A DNA stretch of 64,000 nucleotides from positions 30,465-94,464 of the forward strand of contig JAUOPI010000015.1 of NCBI GenBank assembly GCA_030546905.1. Reading direction: 5' to 3'. The stretch's first letter is position 1; every line of letters starts with the position of its first letter. The position numbers and the translations under genes are program-made. Positions 33,402 to 40,420 of this stretch are shown one piece after another. The notes under the pieces are model-generated. The model did not search any database. It saw only the letters and a program-made list of their open reading frames with translations, and was not told the origin of the DNA. The DNA is from Granulosicoccaceae sp. 1_MG-2023 (GTDB taxonomy: Bacteria; Pseudomonadota; Gammaproteobacteria; Granulosicoccales; Granulosicoccaceae).

Positions 33402-34481
33402 GTGTCTACTCAAACTGGTTCAATGTCGAGCGCCTTGCTCCATATCATCAAGGTGGGTGTGGGTTTGGTGGTGTTTACTGTCATTGTGCAGGCAATATCC
33501 AATGTTGTACCGCCCGCCAAGGTCTATGATTCTGCGCAGATGGCACAAAGCGCTGAGGAGCGCATTGCACCGGTTGGTCTGATCCGCACAGCCTCGGCTG
33601 CTGCCGGTGAAGCTGAAGCCGACGTTGCTGCGGCACCGAAGTCTGCCAAGGAACTCTACGAAGGCATTTGCAGCAGCTGTCACGCTGCAGGCGTTGCCGG
33701 CGCTCCGATGTTTGAGGACCGGGCCGAGTGGGCCAAACGCGCCGAAGTCGGCGTAGATGCCCTGGTCAGCAGCGCGTTGAACGGTAAGGGTGCGATGCCG
33801 CCGAAAGGGGGCTCCTCTTACAGCGAAGATGAAATCCGCAGCGTCGTTGAGTTTATGGTCGCAGGTGGCGAAGCGGCTCCGGCTGAGGAAGCAGCTCCGG
33901 CTGAGGAAGCAGCTCCGGTAGAAGAAGCGGCTCCGGCTGAAGAAGCAGCTCCCGCAGAAGAAGCGGCTCCGGCTGAGGAAGTAGCTCCTGTAGAAGAAGC
34001 GGCTCCGGCTGAGGAAGCAGCTCCGGCTGAAGAAGCAGCACCGGCTGAAGAAGCAGCACCGGTAGAAGAAGCGGCTCCGGCAGAGGAAGCAGCTCCGGCA
34101 GAGGAAGCAGCTCCGGCAGAAGAAGCAGCACCGGCTGAAGAAGCGGCTCCGGTCGAAGAAGCGGCTCCGGCAGAAGAAGCGGCTCCGGTCGAAGAAGCGG
34201 CAGCAGCTACCGCCGCCGTTGCAGCGCTTAGCGCAGACGATATCCCCGCTAACATTAAGCAAACCGTCGACACCATGTGTGCCGCTTGCCACGTTGCCGG
34301 CATTGCCGGTGCGCCGAAATGGGGTGATGCTGCCGATTGGGGTGCCCGTGCCGAACGTGGCGTGGACGCACTGCTGGAAACGGTGAAAACAGGAAAGGGC
34401 GCCATGCCGGCGCGCGGTGGTACACCGCTGACTGACGACGAGCTGCGTCTGGCCGTGCAGTACATGCTGACCAAACAATAA
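33402..34481 (+). CDS. Membrane-anchored dihaem cytochrome c5-type protein with Ala-Pro-Glu repeat linker
   Basis: A 359-residue protein with an N-terminal membrane anchor (about residues 12-35) and two cytochrome c5-like domains, each with one haem: CSSCH near residue 91 and CAACH near residue 291, both followed by AGVAGAP or AGIAGAP, a conserved W, and a distal Met in GKGAMPPKGG or GKGAMPARGG. Between them lie 18 tandem copies of the hexapeptide APxEEA. Cytochrome c5 proteins carry electrons in the periplasm to oxidases or reductases; here the long acidic linker probably lets the distal haem domain reach partners away from the membrane. The GTG start has GGAGG 6 bases upstream. A terminator follows. 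Confidence 0.88.
   Translation: MSTQTGSMSSALLHIIKVGVGLVVFTVIVQAISNVVPPAKVYDSAQMAQSAEERIAPVGLIRTASAAAGEAEADVAAAPKSAKELYEGICSSCHAAGVAGAPMFEDRAEWAKRAEVGVDALVSSALNGKGAMPPKGGSSYSEDEIRSVVEFMVAGGEAAPAEEAAPAEEAAPVEEAAPAEEAAPAEEAAPAEEVAPVEEAAPAEEAAPAEEAAPAEEAAPVEEAAPAEEAAPAEEAAPAEEAAPAEEAAPVEEAAPAEEAAPVEEAAAATAAVAALSADDIPANIKQTVDTMCAACHVAGIAGAPKWGDAADWGARAERGVDALLETVKTGKGAMPARGGTPLTDDELRLAVQYMLTKQ
33876..34199 (+). repeat. 18-bp tandem repeat, 18 units, inside the cytochrome gene
   Basis: Eighteen copies of an 18-base unit encode APAEEA or APVEEA. Val replaces Ala in units 3, 7, 11, 16 and 18. Codons vary between copies (GCT/GCA, GAG/GAA), so the array has been kept at protein level rather than very recently expanded. 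Copy number may vary between strains through slippage. Confidence 0.95.
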
Positions 34482-34514
34482 GATCTGCTTGCGCTGTCAC
34501 TGACAGCAGGGCAC

Positions 34515-34548
34515 AAAAAAACGCCGGCCTGAGAGCCGGCGTTTTGCG
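34515..34548 (+). terminator. Intrinsic terminator, bidirectional
   Basis: An A-run, ACGCCGGC, a short loop, GCCGGCGT and TTTT follow the cytochrome gene. It lies 22 bases before the stop of the convergent Kef-type antiporter and can serve both genes. Confidence 0.88.
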
Positions 34549-34569
34549 TTTTACGACAGGTGAATTGCG

Positions 34570-35739
34570 TCAGTCGCGGCGCAGCTTTTCGCTGACGGCG
34601 ATCGGTGTCGGGTAGCGCTGCACAATCCAGTATGAACTGACCACAAAGGTCAGGATGGTCGCGGTCTGGATAAGTGACGCGGCCCGGTCGGTGATCAGCG
34701 CACTGCTGGTGGCGACCACCGCGATCAGCAGCGAGAATTCACTGATCTGACCCAGCCTTACGCCGATCTCGCCGGCCAGACGTTCTTTTTCCTTCTCGCG
34801 CTTGAGCAGCAGACGGAAGATCTGTGGTTTGAGCAGTACGCCGGCCGCAGCCAGAACCAGTGCCGGCAGCAGGACTGTGCCGAGCATGCTCACATCAAAG
34901 CCCGCGCCGAGGGCAAAAAAGAACATCACCAGGAAAAAGTCGCGCAGCGGCTTGAGGCTTTCGGCGATATAGCGGGCGATGGGATTGGTGGCCAGGGTGA
35001 CGCCGGCGATAAAGGCGCCGATCTCCACCGACAGGCCGGCCAGCTTGCCCAGCTCGGCGATGCCCAGGCACCAGCCGATCGCCAGCAGAAAGACGTATTC
35101 TTTGATCTGATCGAACTTGGCGAACAGCCGGAACAGCACGATCTTGGAGAAATAGTACGAGCCGGCTGCGATCAGCGGCAGGCCGATGACGATATTCAGC
35201 GCCTCACGGGCAAAGCTGTTCGTGCTGCCCATGCCCTGGATCAGTAGCATGATAATCACCGCCAGCATATCCTGCAGCAGCAGAATACTGACGATAATTT
35301 CGCCCATATGCTGGTGATGCAACGCACTGGTCGGGAGCAGTTTAAGACCGATAATGGTGCTCGAAAACATCATAATCGCGCCGATCACCAGACTGTCGGT
35401 GAGGTTGAAACCAAAGCTCAGCGCGACCGCCAGACCGCTCAGGGCAAACGCGAGACTGGTCAGGCCGGTAACCACCAGCGCTTCGCGGAACAGGTGCTGT
35501 AGGTCTTTGGGCTCCAGATTCAATCCGAGAAGAAAAAGCAGAAAGATAATCCCGATCTCGGAGATGTCGGCGATCAGTTCAGGGTCGTCGACCAGGCCTG
35601 TGCCGAAGGGCCCGGTGAGGATGCCCAGCGCAATATACGCGATCAGCAGCGCCTGACGCGCATACAACGCCAGGGTGCTGATAACGGCCGCGCCGGTGAA
35701 AATCAGAAACATCGAGAAAACGATAGAGTGGTCCTGCAT
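34570..35739 (-). CDS. Kef-type monovalent cation:proton antiporter (CPA2 family)
   Basis: A 389-residue membrane protein of the CPA2 family with about 12 hydrophobic segments. Diagnostic blocks are IALGILTGPFGTGL, EIGIIFLLFLLGLNLEPKDL, GAIMMFSSTIIGLKLLP, LLLQDMLAVIIMLLI and VEIGAFIAGVTLA. It exchanges K+ or Na+ for protons. The C-terminal TrkA-N nucleotide-binding domain of KefB/KefC is absent, so it is the short form with only the transport domain. It is a single-gene unit convergent with the cytochrome gene and divergent from the ArsR gene. Confidence 0.9.
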   Translation of the reverse strand: MQDHSIVFSMFLIFTGAAVISTLALYARQALLIAYIALGILTGPFGTGLVDDPELIADISEIGIIFLLFLLGLNLEPKDLQHLFREALVVTGLTSLAFALSGLAVALSFGFNLTDSLVIGAIMMFSSTIIGLKLLPTSALHHQHMGEIIVSILLLQDMLAVIIMLLIQGMGSTNSFAREALNIVIGLPLIAAGSYYFSKIVLFRLFAKFDQIKEYVFLLAIGWCLGIAELGKLAGLSVEIGAFIAGVTLATNPIARYIAESLKPLRDFFLVMFFFALGAGFDVSMLGTVLLPALVLAAAGVLLKPQIFRLLLKREKEKERLAGEIGVRLGQISEFSLLIAVVATSSALITDRAASLIQTATILTFVVSSYWIVQRYPTPIAVSEKLRRD

Positions 35740-35949
35740 TTAGTGGCTCATGGTTGGTTGTTAAACGTGTGCTGTAGCGTGCCGCTGAGGCGAAATTCAG
35801 CCGCTACCCTTGAGAGTAGCAGCGCCGGGCGTAAGTGCCCGCACAGAAATTAAGCCTGTTTTATGCCAATCGAAGAGCGCAGTTGTTATAAAGTGTCAGC
35901 AACACGACGCTGTGCTTGCAATATCATCAACTACTAATATACTGCTGTT

Positions 35950-36285
35950 ATGAACGACCATCAGACTCCACAGGCCGATGCCATTCCGGAACTCATGACC
36001 CGCGACGAGGACATCGAGCGCGCCTCGCGTTCCCTCAAAGCGATGTCGCATCCTTTGCGCCTGAAAATCCTTTGCACCCTCGGCGACCGTGAGGTCAGCG
36101 TGCAGGAGATTGTCCAATCGGTCGGCACTTCCCAGAGCAACATTTCCCAGCACCTTGCAGTTTTACGCGATAAAGGTATCCTTGCCTCGCGCAAAGATGC
36201 TAATCGCGTCTATTACCGCGTGGGCGATGCCCGCACACTGCGCCTGATTTGCATGATGCAGGACGTCTTCTGTTCCCGCATCTGA
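35950..36285 (+). CDS. ArsR-family regulator, possible persulfide sensor
   Basis: A 111-residue winged-helix repressor (MSHPLRLKILCTLGDREVSVQEIVQSVGTSQSNISQHLAVLRDKGILASRKDANRVYYRV). The metal-binding CxC of ArsR is absent. Cysteines sit at 42 (alpha-2 region), 101 and 108 (last helix). The spacing of Cys42 and Cys108 is that of the redox pair in SqrR/BigR/YgaV, which sense persulfides. A membrane rhodanese gene follows 49 bases downstream in the same direction, which fits a sulfide-response role. The metal-sensing alternative cannot be excluded. Confidence 0.85.
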   Translation: MNDHQTPQADAIPELMTRDEDIERASRSLKAMSHPLRLKILCTLGDREVSVQEIVQSVGTSQSNISQHLAVLRDKGILASRKDANRVYYRVGDARTLRLICMMQDVFCSRI

Positions 36286-36334
36286 TGCGGTCTGTTGACC
36301 TCCACTTACCTACTGCTGACCTGTTGCCAGAGCC

Positions 36335-36757
36335 ATGACTTTTACTGATTTCGTCGGAAATAACCTGCTGTTGTTCGTTGCCCTGCTTGCTGTACTGGGC
36401 ATGATTGCGTATACCGAATACCAACGATTCTTCTCCGGAATCAGTCAGATCTCGATCACCGATGCGGTGCGTATGCAAAACGACGATGACGCCGTGTTTG
36501 TCGATGTGCGCGAGGTCAACGAGTTCAAAAGCGGCCATATCCTCAAAGCACAAAACCACCCGCAAAGCAGTTTCGACAAGAATCTGCATATGCTCGACAA
36601 AGCCAAGCAAAAACCGGTGGTGGTGTATTGTGCGACCGGGGCCCGTTCCAACCGTGCGGCCTCGAAACTCAAAAAAGCCGGTTTTGAACAAGTTTACAAT
36701 CTGGCCGGTGGTCTGGTTGCCTGGGAAAAGGCAAGCCTGCCACTGGTGAAAAAATAA
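36335..36757 (+). CDS. Membrane-anchored rhodanese (YibN-like)
   Basis: A 140-residue protein with one N-terminal transmembrane helix (about 10-28) and a cytoplasmic rhodanese domain (ISITDAVRMQNDDDAVFVDVREVNEFKSGHI). The active-site loop is CATGARS with the persulfide-forming Cys near residue 105. It transfers sulfane sulfur; its substrate is unknown. The order rhodanese-grxC-secB-gpsA is the same as yibN-grxC-secB-gpsA in E. coli, so it belongs to that conserved cluster. Confidence 0.88.
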   Translation: MTFTDFVGNNLLLFVALLAVLGMIAYTEYQRFFSGISQISITDAVRMQNDDDAVFVDVREVNEFKSGHILKAQNHPQSSFDKNLHMLDKAKQKPVVVYCATGARSNRAASKLKKAGFEQVYNLAGGLVAWEKASLPLVKK

Positions 36758-36769
36758 CCAGGAGTTCTT

Positions 36770-37036
36770 ATGAGCGGCCCGATCGATTTTTATGTCTCTG
36801 CGACCTGCCCGTACTGCATGATGGCCAAGCGTCTGCTGGACGACAAAGGCCTGAGCTACAACGTGATTATGGTCGATAACGACATGGCCAAGCGCCGCGA
36901 GATGGAAGAGCGCGCCGGTCGGACCAGCGTGCCGCAGATCTTCTTCGGTGAGCGCCATATCGGCGGTTTCGATGATCTCAGCGAGCTCGATATCGACGGC
37001 GAGCTGGACAAGCTGATCGAATCCGGCTGGTCCTGA
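36770..37036 (+). CDS. grxC: Glutaredoxin 3
   Basis: An 88-residue glutaredoxin with the dithiol site CPYC (Cys14, Cys17 region), the cis-Pro loop TSVPQIFFGERHIGGFDDL, and the normal length of GrxC. It reduces protein and glutathione disulfides in the cytoplasm using glutathione. It starts 12 bases after the rhodanese stop with an AGGAG ribosome-binding site. Confidence 0.95.
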   Translation: MSGPIDFYVSATCPYCMMAKRLLDDKGLSYNVIMVDNDMAKRREMEERAGRTSVPQIFFGERHIGGFDDLSELDIDGELDKLIESGWS

Positions 37037-37156
37037 ACAGCCTACGGCACAGGGGTAGCGTGCCGGCAGTGAAACACGGATAATTCCCCCCATCCTGCGG
37101 GCGCCGCCGTTTAAGCGCGCCCGTGTCATTTCCACTATCCGACAGGACAAGCCCTC

Positions 37157-37657
37157 ATGGCCGAAGAACAACAGGCAGCAGGTGCCAACGGCGCCGAAAA
37201 TCCGCAAACTTTCCGTATTCACAAGGTTTACACCAAAGACGTTTCTTTCGAATCGCCGAGTACGCCGGCGTTGTTCGTCAAACAGAACGAGTGGAAACCG
37301 GAAGTTAACCTGCAGCTCAACTCCGAAAGCCGCCAGATCAACGGCGACGTCTACGAGACTGTGCTGACCGTGACTGTTACGGTGAAATCCGCTGATCAGA
37401 CCGCCTATCTGGTTGAAGTCAAACAAGCCGGTCTGTTCCAGTTGCAGGGATTTGACGAGAAAAACCGTGGCGGCCTGCTGGGCAGCTACTGCCCGAATAT
37501 CCTTTTCCCGTTTGCCCGCGAAGTGGTCTCGGATCTGGTGGTCAAAGGCGGCTTCCCGCAGTTGCTGCTGGAGCCGATCAACTTTGACGCCCTCTATGCG
37601 CAGCACCTGCAAAAAGCCAAGGCCGCTGCCGAGCAAAGCACTGAGACTCCGCAGTAA
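37157..37657 (+). CDS. secB: Protein-export chaperone SecB
   Basis: A 166-residue SecB, a tetrameric cytoplasmic chaperone that keeps preproteins unfolded and delivers them to SecA. The conserved blocks FRIHKVYTKDVSFESPSTPALF, KSADQTAYLVEVKQAGLF, LLGSYCPNILFPFAREVVSDLV and GGFPQLLLEPINFDALY are all present. ATG with AGGACA upstream. It lies between grxC and gpsA, as in E. coli. Confidence 0.97.
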   Translation: MAEEQQAAGANGAENPQTFRIHKVYTKDVSFESPSTPALFVKQNEWKPEVNLQLNSESRQINGDVYETVLTVTVTVKSADQTAYLVEVKQAGLFQLQGFDEKNRGGLLGSYCPNILFPFAREVVSDLVVKGGFPQLLLEPINFDALYAQHLQKAKAAAEQSTETPQ

Positions 37658-37675
37658 GCGAGCGGCGTAAGGGCG

Positions 37676-38671
37676 ATGGCGACTATAGCGGTTCTGGGGG
37701 CAGGTTCGTGGGGCACGGCGCTGGCCGCGCAGCTGGCCCGCAATGGTAATCACACCCGTCTCTGGGGCCGGGATGCTGCGGCCATGGCTGATATGGCCGC
37801 CAGCGGCATTAACCGCCGCTATCTGCCGGATATCGCTCTGCCCGAAAGCCTGGTCTGCACCGCCTCGGCGCAAGCGGCGTTGGACGGTGTAGACGGCATT
37901 CTGCTGGGCACGCCGACCAAAGCCTTCGAGACGACGCTGGAGCTGGTCCGTCCGTATCTCAGGGACGACACCACGCTGGTCTGGGCCTGTAAAGGCGTTG
38001 AGGCCGGCAGCGGGCGCCTGCTGCATGACGTGCTCGCCGAACGCCTGCCGGATTTACGTCGCGCTGCGGTGATTTCCGGGCCGTCGTTTGCCGCCGAGTT
38101 GGCCGGTAATCTGCCCACGGCGACGACCATCGCCTCGGCGGATGCGGCTGTTGCCACGCAGGTGGCCGGCTGGTTCCACGGCGAGAACTTCCGCGCTTAC
38201 ACCACCGATGATGTGATCGGGGTGGAAGTCGGCGGTGCGCTGAAAAACGTCTTCGCCATCGCTGCGGGTATTTCCGACGGACTCGGATTCGGTGCCAATT
38301 CGCGCGCAGCGCTGATTACCCGCGGACTGGCCGAACTGATGCGTCTGGGCGTGGCCATGGGCGCACGTCAGGAAACCCTGATCGGCCTGTCCGGTATGGG
38401 CGATCTGGTGCTGACCTGCACCGATGACAAATCCCGCAACCGCCGCTTCGGTTTGCGTCTGGCGGCCGGGGATTCGGTCGCGCAGGCACTCGAACGCATC
38501 GGGCAGGTGGTCGAAGGTGTGCGTACCGCAGAAGAGGCGCAGCGCATGGCCGCGCAGTATGGCGTGGAAATGCCGATCGTCGAGCAGGTCTATGCCGTGA
38601 TTCACCAGAGCAAGTCGCCGCTGGACGCGGTGCGTGAACTACTCTCGCGTTCGCCCAAACGCGAAGTCTGA
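37676..38671 (+). CDS. gpsA: Glycerol-3-phosphate dehydrogenase [NAD(P)+]
   Basis: A 331-residue enzyme that reduces dihydroxyacetone phosphate to sn-glycerol-3-phosphate for phospholipid synthesis. The Rossmann start is IAVLGAGSWGTALAAQLARNG; the family blocks WACKGVE, VISGPSFAAEL, GVEVGGALKNVFAIAAGISDGLGFG, RGLAELMRLG and GLSGMGDLVLTC follow. Full length. The ATG lies 18 bases after secB. Confidence 0.97.
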   Translation: MATIAVLGAGSWGTALAAQLARNGNHTRLWGRDAAAMADMAASGINRRYLPDIALPESLVCTASAQAALDGVDGILLGTPTKAFETTLELVRPYLRDDTTLVWACKGVEAGSGRLLHDVLAERLPDLRRAAVISGPSFAAELAGNLPTATTIASADAAVATQVAGWFHGENFRAYTTDDVIGVEVGGALKNVFAIAAGISDGLGFGANSRAALITRGLAELMRLGVAMGARQETLIGLSGMGDLVLTCTDDKSRNRRFGLRLAAGDSVAQALERIGQVVEGVRTAEEAQRMAAQYGVEMPIVEQVYAVIHQSKSPLDAVRELLSRSPKREV

Positions 38672-38686
38672 CGCTGTCGCGCAGGT

Positions 38687-39151
38687 TTACTGCGCGCCGG
38701 CAAAATCCATCTGCCGCCAGGCCTCAAACGCAATAATCGACACGGCGTTGGCCAGATTCAGGCTGCGACTGCCCGATTGCATCGGGATACGAATCTTACT
38801 TTCCTCATCCATACCGCCGAGCATCTGTGCCGGCAGACCGCGTGATTCGGGGCCGAACAGCAAGACATCCCCTTCCTTGTAGCGCACGTCCGCATAGCAA
38901 GTGCGGCCCTTGGTCGTGCAGGCAAAACGCCGCCCCGCCGGACCGCTCTCCTCAAAATCCTGCCAGTTGCGGTATTCCACAACCGAGGTCAGTTCGGCGT
39001 AGTCCAGCCCGGCCCGGCGCAGGCGTTTGTCTTCCAGCCTGAAGCCCAGCGGATGGATCAAATGCAGGGTAAAACCGGCATTCGCGCAAAGGCGGATCAG
39101 ATTGCCTGTATTTGGCGGTATTTCCGGCTCAAAGAGCACGATATTCAGCAT
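38687..39151 (-). CDS. trmL: tRNA (cytidine(34)/uridine(34)-2'-O)-methyltransferase TrmL
   Basis: A 154-residue SPOUT methyltransferase that 2'-O-methylates the wobble base of some leucine tRNAs. It starts MLNIVLFEPEIPPNTGNLIRLC, with the trefoil-knot segments LLFGPESRGLPAQ and MQSGSRSLNLANAVSIIAFEAWRQ. The open frame reaches 39205, but the family sequence begins at the Met at 39151. It converges with gpsA, with only 15 bases between the stops. Confidence 0.95.
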   Translation of the reverse strand: MLNIVLFEPEIPPNTGNLIRLCANAGFTLHLIHPLGFRLEDKRLRRAGLDYAELTSVVEYRNWQDFEESGPAGRRFACTTKGRTCYADVRYKEGDVLLFGPESRGLPAQMLGGMDEESKIRIPMQSGSRSLNLANAVSIIAFEAWRQMDFAGAQ

Positions 39152-39298
39152 GGTGGTGACTGTTCTCAACAAAAAGTCGGTGCGTTTTCCGTTGTTGTTT
39201 CGCAATTCTTGGCTATAACCAGTTCTGCGGTGTCAGTTGAATCAGCGGCAAATCATGCCGGCAGCATCGTACTCAGTAGCAGGACAAAGCAGCGGAAT

Positions 39299-40303
39299 AT
39301 GAATAACGACATGACCGATCAAGGTAAGCCCGATACGGATCAGGCAGCATACTGCCGTTTTTTCGGCTTGCTGGAAATGCCTTTTGAAACGGATTTCGAT
39401 ATGGGCAAATTCTATCAGGGCGCGAACCGTATTTCGGTATTCGAGGATGTCTTACTGCAAATCCGTGCAGACCGTCCCGTGGTCTGGGTCAGCGGCGCAC
39501 GCGGCAGCGGCCGCACCACCTTGTGCCGGAAGCTGGAGCAGGCACTGACTGATTCGCTGTGCTTTTTTACCAATTTCAGCCGCGGATGCAGCCACCAGCC
39601 GCTGCAGCAGCAGCTCGAATCCGCGTTGTCCTGTATACCCAACAGCGGCCCGCAGGCGCTTGATGAGCGTTTGCTGAACAGTCACGGCCATGCGCGGCGC
39701 ATTGTGATTTTTGTCGAAGGGGTGAGCAGTCTCAGTGCGGATGAGTTCAGCTGGCTGGCCGGTTTACAGGCAGACGCTGAAAGCCGCGGTATTGTTATCG
39801 CACTTGTATTTCTCTACGAAAAGCTCGAAGAGCAGATTCTCATCGATAACCGTCTTGCACCGAATCACCGTAAAACCACGCTGGTCTCGCTCAGCGAGTA
39901 CGAAGTGTATGAATACCTCAATGATCATCTCTACCAGTGCGGCCACCGGGGCGAGCCGCTTTTTCGTCGCAGCACCTCGCGTCTGATCGCCAAAGACACT
40001 CAGGGCAATTTTGCAGCTCTGACGCATTTGGCCAAGCTGACCCTGCGCCGGGCATGGCGCCGTCGTGCGGCCTGTCCGCTGGCCATGGATGTGCCGCTTA
40101 CCGAAGACAGTCTCTCAGCACTGGTACAAGCCCGTCCCGAAAGTCATTCCTCTGACCGCGCAACCTTCCGCAGTGCGCTTGTGGTCGGGGCTGTCAGCGG
40201 CGCGCTGATGCTGGCGCTGATCTGGGGCATGTTCGGTAACACCACCGGTAATGATCTGCTGGTGGTCAATGAACTCAGCCAGCAGAGCACGCTGACCCGG
40301 TAG
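39299..40303 (+). CDS. MshM/ExeA-like AAA protein with altered Walker motifs
   Basis: A 334-residue protein of the ExeA/GspA/MshM AAA family, which helps to assemble secretins. The opening FFGLLEMPFETDFDMGKFY is typical. However Walker A reads GARGSGRTT (66-74), with Arg72 where Lys is expected, and the Walker B region reads IVIFVEGVSSL (135-145), with Glu-Gly where Asp-Glu is expected. ATP hydrolysis may be weak or lost. A C-terminal transmembrane helix lies at about 297-316. It is first in the pilus cluster, followed 117 bases later by the secretin gene. Start chosen at the ATG preceding MTDQ; upstream open frame lies over trmL. Confidence 0.8.
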   Translation: MNNDMTDQGKPDTDQAAYCRFFGLLEMPFETDFDMGKFYQGANRISVFEDVLLQIRADRPVVWVSGARGSGRTTLCRKLEQALTDSLCFFTNFSRGCSHQPLQQQLESALSCIPNSGPQALDERLLNSHGHARRIVIFVEGVSSLSADEFSWLAGLQADAESRGIVIALVFLYEKLEEQILIDNRLAPNHRKTTLVSLSEYEVYEYLNDHLYQCGHRGEPLFRRSTSRLIAKDTQGNFAALTHLAKLTLRRAWRRRAACPLAMDVPLTEDSLSALVQARPESHSSDRATFRSALVVGAVSGALMLALIWGMFGNTTGNDLLVVNELSQQSTLTR

Positions 40304-40329
40304 TTCCTGTTGTGAAACAGGGCAGAAAC

Positions 40330-40345
40330 TGTGATGCCGGTCACG
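40330..40345. promoter_or_regulatory. Candidate CRP/Vfr-type site before the secretin gene
   Basis: TGTGA-N6-TCACG (TGTGA 40330-40334, TCACG 40341-40345) matches the CRP consensus TGTGA-N6-TCACA at 9 of 10 conserved bases, with AA-C flank on the left. It lies about 80 bases before the mshL-like ATG. Confidence 0.5.
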
Positions 40346-40376
40346 TTCCCGCCTTGTTAAGTTCGTCACAATCAGA

Positions 40377-40398
40377 ACCGCTTCACGGAAGAAGCGGT
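40377..40398 (+). repeat. Perfect 8-bp hairpin before the secretin gene
   Basis: ACCGCTTC (40377-40384) and GAAGCGGT (40391-40398) pair around a 6-base loop, 22 bases before the start codon. No T-run follows, so it is more likely an mRNA 5' structure than a terminator. Confidence 0.5.
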
Positions 40399-40420
40399 AC
40401 ATCGCAACACAGGGACGGAC

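Noticed and set aside
33876..34199. Short regular repeats that could be mistaken for a CRISPR array
   Set aside because: The units are 18 bases without spacers and encode APxEEA in frame with the cytochrome. There are no cas genes nearby.
36200..38026. A 608-codon open frame on the minus strand
   Set aside because: It runs antisense to the ArsR, rhodanese, grxC, secB and gpsA genes, which are all well conserved. The long frame is a by-product of their codon use at high GC.
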